Shown piece after piece: positions 32,836 through 41,062 of a DNA stretch of 64,000 nt. The position numbers were made by a program, and so were the translations under genes. The first letter of the stretch is position 1, and each line of letters starts with the position of its first letter. The stretch spans positions 372,001 through 436,000 of the forward strand of contig NZ_JAPDOK010000002.1 in the NCBI RefSeq assembly GCF_026013415.1, written 5' to 3'. The notes beneath the pieces are model-generated. The model had not been told where the DNA came from and made no database searches. It saw only the letters and a list, made by a program, of their open reading frames with translations. Origin of the DNA: Sphingomonas caeni (lineage in GTDB: Bacteria > Pseudomonadota > Alphaproteobacteria > Sphingomonadales > Sphingomonadaceae).

Positions 32836-33842
32836 GCATGCTCCGCAGCTTCAATGGCGTCGAACGCGCCGCCGTGCTGATGATGCTCGTCGACGAGGAA
32901 GAGGCCGCGTCGATCCTGCAGAAGCTCGACCCCGAGGAAGTGCGCCAGCTCGGCAAGGCGATGTACGACGTCGCGGATGTGAGCGAAGCCGAGGTCGAGC
33001 AGGTGCTCGACGATTTCACCTGGAAGGCGCGCAGCCGCAACGGGGTGAGCTTCGATCCGGGCCCCAAGATCGAGGGCATGATGAACAAGGCGCTCGGCCC
33101 CGAGCGCGCCGAGAGCGTGCTCGCGCGAATCATGCCGGCCTCGGCCGCGGTCAATATCGAGCTGCTCGAATGGTTCGAGCCCGCCGAGATCGCCAACATG
33201 ATCGAGGAGGAGCACCCGCAGATCGCCGCGGTGCTGCTCGCCAATCTCGATCCCGATATCGCCGCCAAGGTGTTCGAGCATCTGCCCGAGGCGATGCAGC
33301 CGCAGATCCTGCGCCGCGTCGCCAAGCTGGGCCCGGTGCCCCCCGAGGCGATCGAGACGTTGAAGGTCATGCTCCAGAGCCGCGCCGGCGCTGCCAAGAA
33401 GCCAAGTGCCGGCCTCCAGATGGGCGGCACGCGCGAGGCGGCGAAGATCCTTTCCGGCGCGCGCAAGTCGACCGAGGCGCGGGTGATGCCCAAGCTCGCC
33501 AAGATCGACCGCGAGGTCGCCAAGGCGATCGAGGAGGCGATGTTCGTCTTCGATAACCTGCTCGAGCTCGACGACAAGAATCTGGCTACGATGATCCGCT
33601 CGATCGACGGCGACGTGCTGGCGCGTGCGCTGAAGGGCGTCGAAGAGGATGTCCGCGAGCGCTTCCTGGGCTGCATGTCGAGCCGCGCCGCGGACGGCAT
33701 CCGCGACGAGATGGAGGCACGCGGCCAGATGAAGCTCGCCGAGGTGCTCGAGGCGCAGAAGGTGATGGTCACCATCGCGCGCAGCCTGATCAAGGACGGC
33801 ACGATCGTGATGCCGGGCGGCGGCGAGGACGATTATGTCTGA
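32832..33842 (+). CDS. fliG: Flagellar motor switch protein FliG
   Basis: A 336-aa rotor protein. FliG_N at 5-110, the EHPQ motif in MIEEEHPQIAAVLLANLDPD near 120-140, and the C-terminal torque domain with DDKNLATMIRSIDGDVLARA. GTG at 32832 overlaps the fliF stop; the ATG at 32838 is an equally good start. The stop overlaps fliH by 8 nt. Confidence 0.95.
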   Translation: MSMLRSFNGVERAAVLMMLVDEEEAASILQKLDPEEVRQLGKAMYDVADVSEAEVEQVLDDFTWKARSRNGVSFDPGPKIEGMMNKALGPERAESVLARIMPASAAVNIELLEWFEPAEIANMIEEEHPQIAAVLLANLDPDIAAKVFEHLPEAMQPQILRRVAKLGPVPPEAIETLKVMLQSRAGAAKKPSAGLQMGGTREAAKILSGARKSTEARVMPKLAKIDREVAKAIEEAMFVFDNLLELDDKNLATMIRSIDGDVLARALKGVEEDVRERFLGCMSSRAADGIRDEMEARGQMKLAEVLEAQKVMVTIARSLIKDGTIVMPGGGEDDYV

Positions 33843-34560
33843 TTTCCAGCCCGGTTTCGCTGGGCGGCACCGTGCCGCAGCGCACGTCCTCCAGCGCGCT
33901 TTCTCAGAACCCGTGGGGTTCGCCGCGTCGCAGGTCGAGCAGATCGGCCGCCGCGTGGTCGAAGAGCTCGCGCCCCGGCATTTCAGCCCCGCCGATCCGG
34001 GCGCCAACCCGACCGAGGGCTGGAATCCGTTCGATGCCGAGCTTCCCAAGCCGCACAACAGCGGCGCGTTCAGCGACCCGATCGCCGCCGCGCATGCCGC
34101 CGGCGTTGCCGAGGGCCGCGCCGCGGCGCTCGCGGAGATCGACGACGCGCATGCCCGCGAAACCGCCTTGCTCGACCAGGTCTCGACCGCGCTCGCCGCG
34201 GGCGCGCATTTCGATCGCGAGCGGATGGCGGGGCATTTGCGCCAGACCGTGCTCCATCTCGTTTCCAAACTGGTCGGCGAAGTCGGCATCGCGCCCGATG
34301 TGCTCGCCGCGCGGATCACCGCCGCGGTCGATCTGCTCGCCGACAGCGCCGAATCGGCGCTGCTGCGGCTCCATCCCGACGATGTGCCGCTGGTCGAGGG
34401 CAAGCTGCCCCCAACGATGTTCCCCGTCGGCGATCCGCATCTCGCGCGCGGCGCCTTCGTGATCGAGAGCGCTTCGACGATCGTCGAGGACGGCCCCGAT
34501 CTCTGGCTCGAACAGCTTGCCCAGGCGATCGACCGCGTGCCGATTCCGCCGGCGATCTGA
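33835..34560 (+). CDS. fliH: Flagellar export regulator FliH
   Basis: A 241-aa, poorly conserved protein that binds FliI ATPase and the C-ring. It has an Ala-rich amphipathic region (AAAHAAGVAEGRAAALAEID) and C-terminal segments (LLRLHPDDVPLVEGKLPPTM, ASTIVEDGPDLWLEQL) seen in FliH/SctL. Context between fliG and fliI supports the name. Confidence 0.85.
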   Translation: MSDFQPGFAGRHRAAAHVLQRAFSEPVGFAASQVEQIGRRVVEELAPRHFSPADPGANPTEGWNPFDAELPKPHNSGAFSDPIAAAHAAGVAEGRAAALAEIDDAHARETALLDQVSTALAAGAHFDRERMAGHLRQTVLHLVSKLVGEVGIAPDVLAARITAAVDLLADSAESALLRLHPDDVPLVEGKLPPTMFPVGDPHLARGAFVIESASTIVEDGPDLWLEQLAQAIDRVPIPPAI

Positions 34561-34561
34561 C

Positions 34562-35890
34562 ATGCTGGACGGCTTCACCGACCATTATATCGACGGGCTC
34601 GGCTGTGGCGATTTCACGCCCGCGCCCAAGGTCTCCGGGCGCCTCGCCTCGTTCGACGGGCTGCTGATGGAGGCGGTGGGCCTCACGCTTCCCGTGGGCA
34701 CGGTCTGCGCGATCGGCACCGGCGCCAGCCGGGTCGAGGCCGAGGTGATCGGCTTCCGCGCCGGGCGCACGCTGATGATGAACCTGGGCGGTCCCGCTGC
34801 CCTGCTCCCCAACGCGCCGGTGCGGCCGATCGGGCCTCCGGGCGAGGCCGAGGTCGGCGCCGCCCTGCTCGGCCGCGTGGTCGATGGCGCGGGCAAGCCG
34901 ATCGACGGGCTCGGACCGATCCGGGGTCCCGGCAAATGGCCGCTCGCGGGCAAGCTCCAGTCGCCGCTCGATCGCGGCCGGGTGCGCGAGCCGATGGATG
35001 TCGGGGTGCGCGCGATCAACGGGCTCCTCACCATCGGCCAGGGCCAGCGCGTCGGCATCATGGCCGGTTCGGGCGTCGGAAAATCGGTGCTGCTCGGCAT
35101 GATCGTCCGCGCCGCCCAGGCCGATGTCGTCGTGGTCGGGCTGATCGGCGAGCGTTCGCGCGAGGTCGCCGATTTCATGGAGACCAAGATGTTCGGCGAC
35201 GCGCGCAAGCGCTCGGTCGTCGTCGCGGTCCCCGCCAATCATTCGCCGGTGCTCCGTATCCGCGGCGCCTTGCGTGCCACCGCGATCGCCGAGGCCTTCC
35301 GCAACGAAGGCAAGAAGGTGCTGCTGATCATGGATTCGCTCACCCGCGTCGCGCACGCGGGCCGCGAGATCGGCCTTGCGCTGGGCGAACCCGCCTCGGC
35401 GCGGGGCTATCCGCCCTCGGCCATCGCGATGCTGCCGAGCCTGATCGAGCGCGCGGGCACCGATGTCATGACCGGCGGGTCGATCACCGCCATCTATACC
35501 GTGCTCGCCGATGGCGACGACGGCAACGATCCGGTCGTGGACAGCGCCCGCTCGATCCTCGACGGCCATATCGTGCTCAGCCGCCAGCTCGCGGAGCGGG
35601 GCATCTATCCCGCGATCGACCTGGGGCCCTCGGTCAGCCGCGTGATGACCGATATCGTGCCCAAGGAGCATATCCATGCCGCGCGCGCGCTCCGCCGCTA
35701 TCTCGCGACCTATGAGGAAAATCGCGATCTGGTGCTGATGGGCGCCTATCGCGCCGGCGCCGATCCCGAGATCGACGCCGCGATCGCCGCGCATCCCGCG
35801 GTGATGGAATATATCAAGCAGGATGCGAACGAGGTCGTGTCGCTGGGCGACGCCGTCGCCGAGCTGACCGGCGTCTTCGGCGATGGCTGA
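34562..35890 (+). CDS. fliI: Flagellar export ATPase FliI
   Basis: A 442-aa hexameric ATPase. Walker A AGSGVGKS (168-175), Walker B in VLLIMDSLTRVAHAGREIGL, and the family loop GEPASARGYPPSAIAMLPSL are intact. The start is at 34562, 1 nt after fliH. A 32-bp perfect inverted repeat follows the stop. Confidence 0.96.
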   Translation: MLDGFTDHYIDGLGCGDFTPAPKVSGRLASFDGLLMEAVGLTLPVGTVCAIGTGASRVEAEVIGFRAGRTLMMNLGGPAALLPNAPVRPIGPPGEAEVGAALLGRVVDGAGKPIDGLGPIRGPGKWPLAGKLQSPLDRGRVREPMDVGVRAINGLLTIGQGQRVGIMAGSGVGKSVLLGMIVRAAQADVVVVGLIGERSREVADFMETKMFGDARKRSVVVAVPANHSPVLRIRGALRATAIAEAFRNEGKKVLLIMDSLTRVAHAGREIGLALGEPASARGYPPSAIAMLPSLIERAGTDVMTGGSITAIYTVLADGDDGNDPVVDSARSILDGHIVLSRQLAERGIYPAIDLGPSVSRVMTDIVPKEHIHAARALRRYLATYEENRDLVLMGAYRAGADPEIDAAIAAHPAVMEYIKQDANEVVSLGDAVAELTGVFGDG

Positions 35891-35904
35891 TTTGTTGAAC
35901 GAGG

Positions 35905-35985
35905 CGGCACCAGCCCGCTCCCCCACCCGGCCTCCCATAGGCTACTATGGTAAGGGAGGCCGGGTGGGGGAGCGGGCTGGTGCCG
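35905..35985. repeat. Perfect 32-bp inverted repeat between fliI and fliJ
   Basis: The left arm at 35905-35936 begins CGGCACCAGCCCGCTCCCCC, and the right arm at 35954-35985 is its exact reverse complement; the 17-nt loop can itself pair as CATAG/CTATG. No T-run follows. It occupies almost the whole 102-bp gap in an otherwise close-packed operon, so it could process or attenuate the transcript. It could also be a small non-autonomous mobile repeat. Confidence 0.85.
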
Positions 35986-35992
35986 TGACCCT

Positions 35993-36412
35993 ATGAGAAG
36001 CGCCAAGCGCTTCGACCGGCTGCTCCGGGTGCGCACCCTCCAGCTCGGCCAGGTCCGCAGCCAGGAAGTCGCCGCGCGCGCCAAGGTCGCGCAGGAAGAG
36101 GCGCTGCGCGCGCGCATCGCCCAGCTCTCCGCCAATGTCGCCCCGGCCGAACAGCAGGGCATGGCGACCCAGCTGATCGCCGCCGCCCATTATCGCGAGC
36201 GGCTCCACCAATCGGCCCTGGTCGCCGCGCAGCGTGTCGATGTCGCCGAGCAGCAGCTCAGCCGCGCCGAGAACGCCACGCGCGAGGCCAAGCGCGATCA
36301 GACCGCGATCGAGAAGCTGATCGCGCGCGGCGAGGCCGAGGCCGCGATCAAGGCGCTGCGTGCGCTCGAGACGTTGCCCTCGACCGGCAGGAATCGGCAC
36401 GATCTTTGCTGA
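35993..36412 (+). CDS. fliJ: Flagellar export chaperone escort FliJ
   Basis: A 139-aa, charged, coiled-coil protein (AKRFDRLLRVRTLQLGQVRS, then EQQLSRAENATREAKRDQTA) matching FliJ in size and style. Position after fliI supports it. Its last codons overlap a sigma-54 promoter (36395-36410), so the C-terminal residues may be partly dictated by promoter sequence. Confidence 0.85.
   Translation: MRSAKRFDRLLRVRTLQLGQVRSQEVAARAKVAQEEALRARIAQLSANVAPAEQQGMATQLIAAAHYRERLHQSALVAAQRVDVAEQQLSRAENATREAKRDQTAIEKLIARGEAEAAIKALRALETLPSTGRNRHDLC
36395..36410 (+). promoter_or_regulatory. sigma-54 promoter inside the end of fliJ, reading into fliK
   Basis: CGGCACGATCTTTGCT matches TGGCACG-N4-TTGCW with only the first base changed, with GG-N10-GC spacing kept. 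It overlaps the last codons and the stop of fliJ. The predicted start is near 36421, about 24 nt before fliK, so fliK through flhB could be transcribed apart from fliEFGHIJ. Confidence 0.75.
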
Positions 36413-36444
36413 TTGACCGGTGAGTTTATCGCCGGAGGCCCAGT

Positions 36445-37713
36445 TTGACCCAGGTTTCGCCTGCACCTTCGATTTCAGGATCCGTCGGGATCCGCCAGAA
36501 TCCCTCGGGAAATGGCGGGCAAGGCGGGTTTTCGCTCGCGCTCGACCGCCCGGCGGTGCCCAGCCCCTCGCCTCGGCCCGAGGTCCCCGAAGAGGGTGAG
36601 CACGACCCGGCGACGCGGCACGCGGTTGCCGGAGGCGGCAAGAATTTGCCGGGCCAGGACGATTCCGCCGGCACCGATGACGACCGCAGCGAGGTCGATG
36701 CGCCCTTCGCCTGGTTCGGCATCACGCTGCCGCCCCCGCCCGAGGGTGCGCCCGCGATCGTCGCGGTCGGCCAGCCCGTCGCCGCGATCGAACTGCCCGA
36801 GGGTGACGCCGCGCTGCTGCCCGGCATCGCGCTTCCCGAGGCCGCGCTTCCTGCAGCAGCGCTTCCTGCAGCAGCGCTTCCCGCAGCGGCGCTTCCTGAA
36901 GCGCCGACCGAGGGCGCGCCCGCACCCGCGCTCCCCGCCGGCGAGAAGACCGAGGCCAGCCCGGCCTTCGCGCTGCCACAGCAATCGCCCGCGCCCGCGC
37001 TGCCGCGCCAGATCCAGGGCATCGAGCTGTCGCGCGTCCGCGCCGATCTGCCCGCCCGCATCGAGCTTCCGGCGAAGATCGAGCTTCCCGCCGATTCGCC
37101 GATCCTCCAGACCATCGCCGCGCTCCAGCCGCGCGCCGAGGCGCAGCCCCTCGCCGCCACGCTCGCGGCCGCGACGGGGATCGAGTTGCCCGATCCGTTC
37201 CGCCGCCCCGCCCCGCGCGATACGCTGCTCAATACCGTCGCGCCCACCAGCGCGACCGAGATCCTGCGCCCGCATGTCGTCCAGGCCGTCGCCGACGCGC
37301 AGCAGGCCGCGATCGACACGCGCCGCAGCGAATGGATGAGCCAGACGATCGACCGGATCGAGGCGCTACGCGATTCTCCGAACTCGCGCGAAACCTCGAT
37401 TCGTCTATCCCCGGACGCGCTCGGCACCGTCGACGTGTCGATCCGTCACGAGGGCGACCGCGTCCATGTCCGCTTCACCGCGGAAAATGCGCAGGCGCGG
37501 ACCCTGCTGACCGAGGCGCAATCGCGCCTCACCGAAATCGCCGAGGCGCGCGGGCTCAAGCTCGGCCAGACCTCGGTGGACTCTGGCGTGAGCGGGGGCA
37601 CCGCCGGCCAGGGTCAGCGGCACGATGCCGCGCCCAAGACTGCGACCGCTTCCGCCCCGCCCGGCGTGCCGGGCAGCGAAACCGAACGCGCCACCGATGA
37701 CCGCATCGCCTGA
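36445..37713 (+). CDS. fliK: Hook-length control protein FliK
   Basis: A 422-aa exported ruler protein. Long Pro/Ala-rich N-terminal part; C-terminal FliK domain at about 310-380 with RLSPDALGTVDVSIRHEGDR and VRFTAENAQARTLLTEAQSR. The start is a TTG at 36445, 6 nt after GGAGG (36434-36438); no ATG or GTG lies suitably near. Residues about 129-153 are five tandem ALP[EA]A repeats, encoded by five 15-nt repeats. It works with FlhB to switch export from hook to filament. Confidence 0.9.
   Translation: MTQVSPAPSISGSVGIRQNPSGNGGQGGFSLALDRPAVPSPSPRPEVPEEGEHDPATRHAVAGGGKNLPGQDDSAGTDDDRSEVDAPFAWFGITLPPPPEGAPAIVAVGQPVAAIELPEGDAALLPGIALPEAALPAAALPAAALPAAALPEAPTEGAPAPALPAGEKTEASPAFALPQQSPAPALPRQIQGIELSRVRADLPARIELPAKIELPADSPILQTIAALQPRAEAQPLAATLAAATGIELPDPFRRPAPRDTLLNTVAPTSATEILRPHVVQAVADAQQAAIDTRRSEWMSQTIDRIEALRDSPNSRETSIRLSPDALGTVDVSIRHEGDRVHVRFTAENAQARTLLTEAQSRLTEIAEARGLKLGQTSVDSGVSGGTAGQGQRHDAAPKTATASAPPGVPGSETERATDDRIA
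36829..36903 (+). repeat. Five tandem 15-nt repeats within fliK
   Basis: Five units GCGCTTCC(T/C)G(C/A)(A/G)GC(A/G/C), each encoding ALP[EA]A; units 2 and 3 (36844-36873) are identical. Copy number could change by slippage without a frameshift, altering the length of the FliK ruler region. Confidence 0.8.
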
Positions 37714-37730
37714 GATCCACGGAGACCGAC

Positions 37731-38339
37731 ATGAGTGACACCGACGAAACCACGCCGCCCAAGAAGAAAAAGAAGAAGGGCAAGCTGATGCTCTTCGTCG
37801 TCCTGCCCGTGCTGCTCGCCGGGCTGGGCGGGGGCGGCTTCTATGCCTGGCAGTCGGGCATGCTCAACGCCGCCTCGGGCGGTACGGCGGCCGCCGCCGA
37901 GACGCATGGGCCCCGCCTGGTCCCGAAGGACGAAGAGAAGCGCGCGTCGCTCGGCGGCGAAGGCGAGCATGAGGGCAGCGGCCATACCGGCGAGCGCCCC
38001 AAGGGCGTGGGCGGCGACAAATACGCCTCGACCTATTATCCGTTCGAGAAGGAATTCACCTCGAACCTGGCCGACAGCGTCCATTTCATCCAGGTCGGGA
38101 TCGCGATTTCGACGCCGTACGACGATTCGGTGATCGAGAGCATCAAGACGCATGAGATCGCGATCCGCTCGGCGATCCTCCTCACGCTGGGCGAGACCAG
38201 CGAGGAAGAGGTGTTCACGGCCGAGGGCAAGAGCCACATCCAGAAGCGGCTCGCCGACGCGATCAACGCCGTTCTCAAGCAAAAAGAGGGCTACAGCGGC
38301 GTTAGTAACGTCTACTTTACCAATTTCATTGTTCAGTGA
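37731..38339 (+). CDS. fliL: Flagellar basal body-associated protein FliL
   Basis: A 202-aa membrane protein. Lys-rich cytosolic N-terminus (KKKKKKGK), one helix at about 19-40 (LMLFVVLPVLLAGLGGGGF), and a periplasmic SPFH-like domain ending SGVSNVYFTNFIVQ, the usual FliL tail. It supports the stator. fliM follows by 6 nt. Confidence 0.9.
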   Translation: MSDTDETTPPKKKKKKGKLMLFVVLPVLLAGLGGGGFYAWQSGMLNAASGGTAAAAETHGPRLVPKDEEKRASLGGEGEHEGSGHTGERPKGVGGDKYASTYYPFEKEFTSNLADSVHFIQVGIAISTPYDDSVIESIKTHEIAIRSAILLTLGETSEEEVFTAEGKSHIQKRLADAINAVLKQKEGYSGVSNVYFTNFIVQ

Positions 38340-38345
38340 AGAACG

Positions 38346-39290
38346 ATGGTTAACAGCCCTTCAGAGACTGACGCGTCCGAGCGGCGCGAGCGCCCCAGGG
38401 CCAGCGCGGATCACGCGCCGGCGCTGGGCGCCTCGGCGCTCAATCCGTTCGGCGATCTCATCACCATGCAGCATCTGTCTGCACGGCTGTCGAAATCGCT
38501 GAAGGCCGTCTTCGAAGGGCTGCTCCGCAAGGAATTGCGCGCCTGGGCCGAGCCGCTCTCGGTCCAGCGCTATGCCGATTACAAGACCGAGCGCGGCCCC
38601 GGCCTCTCCACCTGGGCATCGCTGGCGATGACCCCGGGCAAGGGCCGCGCGCTGATCGTCATGGACGGCAAGTTCGTGCTCGAGATGCTCGACTGCTTCT
38701 TCGGCGGCGACGGCGAGGCCCCGCATCCGCTGCCCGAGGAGTTCTCGCCCGCCGCGGAAGCCCTGGTCGCCCGCGTCAGCGGCATGCTCGCCGGGCCGCT
38801 CGAATCGGCGTGGGAGCCGCTCACCAGGATCGGCTTCAAGCCGGTCGGCAGCATGAGCCAGGCCGCGCCCGATCTGGGCGGCGACGATCCAGTCGTGGTC
38901 ACCCGCTTCGGCCTCGCCGAGGGCGAGCACAAGCCGGTGTTCATCGACATTCTCTATCCCGTGGCGGCGCTCAAGCCGCACACCGTCGCGCTCAACGCCA
39001 AGGTCCATGACAAGCCGATCGAGGTCGAGCCGCAATGGCGCTCGGGGCTCACGCGCGCGGTGATGGGCGTGCCGCTCCAGGTCCGCTCGGTGCTCGCCGA
39101 GCCGGTGGTGCCGCTCGCGCAGCTGCTCGAACTCAAGGCCGGCGACGTCATCCCCATCGATTTCGGCCCCGAGGTTCCGGTGATGGTCGCCTCGCGGCGG
39201 CTCGGCACCGGCCTTGTCGGCACTTCCAACGGCCGCGCGGCGGTCCGCCTCACCAGTTTCGAACCGATCAGTGCAGAGGATTTCCGATGA
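38346..39290 (+). CDS. fliM: Flagellar motor switch protein FliM without CheY-binding peptide
   Basis: A 314-aa C-ring protein. The middle FliM domain spans about 40-220 and a C-terminal FliN-like domain lies at about 230-305 (VPLQVRSVLAEPVVPLAQLL, LKAGDVIPIDF). The N-terminus (MVNSPSETDASERRERPRAS) lacks the LSQxEIDALL peptide that binds phosphorylated CheY. The middle domain is also divergent. Place between fliL and fliN, and the C-terminal fold, secure the identity. It overlaps fliN by 4 nt. Confidence 0.88.
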   Translation: MVNSPSETDASERRERPRASADHAPALGASALNPFGDLITMQHLSARLSKSLKAVFEGLLRKELRAWAEPLSVQRYADYKTERGPGLSTWASLAMTPGKGRALIVMDGKFVLEMLDCFFGGDGEAPHPLPEEFSPAAEALVARVSGMLAGPLESAWEPLTRIGFKPVGSMSQAAPDLGGDDPVVVTRFGLAEGEHKPVFIDILYPVAALKPHTVALNAKVHDKPIEVEPQWRSGLTRAVMGVPLQVRSVLAEPVVPLAQLLELKAGDVIPIDFGPEVPVMVASRRLGTGLVGTSNGRAAVRLTSFEPISAEDFR

Positions 39291-39583
39291 ACGACATGAC
39301 GGGCAGCTTCGCGGCCGATGCCGCGGTGGGCGCCAATTTCCACCTGCTCCAGGGCGTCGACGTCAAGCTCACGGTCGAGATTGGTTCGACCCAGCTGACG
39401 CTGCGCGAACTGCTTGCGCTCGGCGAATCCTCGGTGATCGAACTCGACCGCGAGGCCAATGAGCTGCTCGACGTCTTCGTCAACGGCACGCTGATCGGCC
39501 GCGGCGAGGTGGTCACGGTGGGCGACAAGTTCGGGGTGCGCATGACCGAGCTGGTCAGCCCCGAAAAGCGGGCCGCCAAATAA
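39287..39583 (+). CDS. fliN: Flagellar motor switch protein FliN
   Basis: A 98-aa C-ring subunit: GVDVKLTVEIGSTQLTLREL, SVIELDREANELLDVFVNGT and GRGEVVTVGDKFGVRMTELV are the full FliN core. The N-terminal extension seen in many FliN proteins is short. The start overlaps fliM; fliO follows by 1 nt. Confidence 0.95.
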   Translation: MNDMTGSFAADAAVGANFHLLQGVDVKLTVEIGSTQLTLRELLALGESSVIELDREANELLDVFVNGTLIGRGEVVTVGDKFGVRMTELVSPEKRAAK

Positions 39584-39584
39584 C

Positions 39585-39890
39585 ATGATGTGGGCCTATA
39601 TCCTCAAGCTGGTCATCCTGCTCCCGCTCGTCTGCGGGCTGCTGATCGGCTGCCTCTATGCCTGGCGCAAGCTCGAGGCGCGGCTCCCCAAGAACCAGGG
39701 CGAGCGCATGGTGCAGATCAAGGAGACGATGATGCTCTCCCCCGGCCTGCGCCTCGCGGTGATCGAGTTCGAGGGCAAGAAGCTGCTCGTCTCGGTCAGC
39801 CGCAGCGGCGTGACCCTGGTCGACAAGGCCGAGGGCGGCGCGCCTTCGAGCTTCAAGCCCGGTTTCGACCGGCTGGCTGGAAGCCAGTGA
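39585..39890 (+). CDS. fliO: Flagellar biosynthesis protein FliO
   Basis: A 101-aa protein with one N-terminal helix (AYILKLVILLPLVCGLLIGC) and a cytosolic domain (MVQIKETMMLSPGLRLAVIE, KKLLVSVSRSGVTLVDK). It helps assemble FliP. Size and location are typical, with the stop overlapping fliP. Confidence 0.88.
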   Translation: MMWAYILKLVILLPLVCGLLIGCLYAWRKLEARLPKNQGERMVQIKETMMLSPGLRLAVIEFEGKKLLVSVSRSGVTLVDKAEGGAPSSFKPGFDRLAGSQ

Positions 39891-40705
39891 TGCGCGCGCT
39901 GATGCCCATGCCCCGCAAGCTGCCCACCCGTGCGGTGGTGGTGATCGGCCTGCTGTGCTTCGCGATCCTGTTCGCCTTCCCGGCCTTCGCGCAAGGGGCT
40001 CCGGCGCCCGCGCCGACCCCGGGCATGGGCGATGCGGTCGATCGCGCGCTCGGCGATCTGGGCGGCGGCAATGCCCCGCTCAGCCTGTCGCTCCAGGTCC
40101 TCATCATCATGGGCCTGCTCACGGTGCTGCCGGGCATCCTGCTCATGATGACCAGCTTCACGCGGATCATCATCGTGCTCGCGATCCTGCGCCAGGCGCT
40201 GGGGCTCCAGCAGACCCCGCCCAATCAGGTGCTGGTCGGTCTGTCGATGTTCCTGACCTTCTTCATCATGGCGCCGGTGATCAACCAGGCGAACACGACG
40301 TCGATCCAGCCCTATGCCGAGGGCAAGATCAGCGCGAGCCAGATGATCCAGGGCACCGGCAAGGCGCTCCACGGCTTCATGATCAAGCAGACGCGCAACC
40401 GCGACGTGAAGATGTTCTCGGACATGGCCAAGCAGGGTCCCTATGCGAAGCCCGAGGACGTGCCCTTCTCGGTGCTGCTCCCGGCCTTCGTGACCAGCGA
40501 GCTCAAGACCGCGTTCCAGATCGGCTTCCTGATCTTCCTGCCCTTTATCGTTATCGATCTGGTGGTCGCCACCGTCCTCATGTCCCTGGGCATGATGATG
40601 ATGTCGCCGACGATCATCTCGCTCCCATTCAAATTGCTGCTCTTCGTCCTGGTGGACGGATGGGCGCTGACGATGGGTTCCCTCGCTTCCTCTTTCGTGA
40701 CCTGA
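39890..40705 (+). CDS. fliP: Flagellar export gate protein FliP
   Basis: A 271-aa gate subunit. Signal peptide-like N-terminus (cleavage near FAFPAFAQ), then MTSFTRIIIVLAILRQALGL, QTPPNQVLVGLSMFLTFFIM, PAFVTSELKTAFQIGFLIFL and the C-terminal MMMMSPTIISLPFKLLLFVL. All FliP motifs are intact and the length is normal. The start overlaps fliO. Confidence 0.96.
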   Translation: MRALMPMPRKLPTRAVVVIGLLCFAILFAFPAFAQGAPAPAPTPGMGDAVDRALGDLGGGNAPLSLSLQVLIIMGLLTVLPGILLMMTSFTRIIIVLAILRQALGLQQTPPNQVLVGLSMFLTFFIMAPVINQANTTSIQPYAEGKISASQMIQGTGKALHGFMIKQTRNRDVKMFSDMAKQGPYAKPEDVPFSVLLPAFVTSELKTAFQIGFLIFLPFIVIDLVVATVLMSLGMMMMSPTIISLPFKLLLFVLVDGWALTMGSLASSFVT

Positions 40706-40709
40706 GGCC

Positions 40710-40979
40710 ATGGACGCAGATTATTTCATGACCGTCGCGCGCGAGGCGATCTGGGTGCTGGCGCTAGCCAGCGCGCCGATCCTGATCCCCGCTTTGCTTT
40801 CCGGCCTCATCCTCGGCATGGTCCAGGCGGCGACCTCGATCCAGGAACAGACGCTCACCTTCGTGCCCAAGCTGATCGTGGTGGCGATCAGCCTGATGAT
40901 CTTCGGGGGCATGATCCTGGGGCTGCTCGGCGATTTCACGACGAGCATCTTCGAGCGCATTCCGGATCTGGTGAAATGA
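40710..40979 (+). CDS. fliQ: Flagellar export gate protein FliQ
   Basis: An 89-aa gate subunit with two helices: FMTVAREAIWVLALASAPIL, LILGMVQAATSIQEQTLTFV and KLIVVAISLMIFGGMILGLL. Normal length. Its stop overlaps a 28-codon frame that leads into fliR. Confidence 0.95.
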   Translation: MDADYFMTVAREAIWVLALASAPILIPALLSGLILGMVQAATSIQEQTLTFVPKLIVVAISLMIFGGMILGLLGDFTTSIFERIPDLVK

Positions 40980-41062
40980 AGACCGCGCCCGCCTTCGTGC
41001 TGATCGCGGCACTGCTGCGCGTTCCGCCGCCCGCCCGTCCGATTCGGCCTACGCTTCACTGA
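40976..41062 (+). CDS. Candidate 28-aa ORF coupling fliQ to fliR
   Basis: The ATG at 40976 overlaps the fliQ stop (ATGA) and its stop at 41060-41062 overlaps the fliR ATG (TGATG). The predicted peptide begins MKTAPAFVLIAALLRVPPPA and is slightly hydrophobic at first, Pro/Arg-rich later. Both overlaps would allow ribosomes to pass from fliQ to fliR across an 82-nt gap. I recognise no homologue; it may be a coupling device rather than a functional peptide. Confidence 0.45.
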   Translation: MKTAPAFVLIAALLRVPPPARPIRPTLH

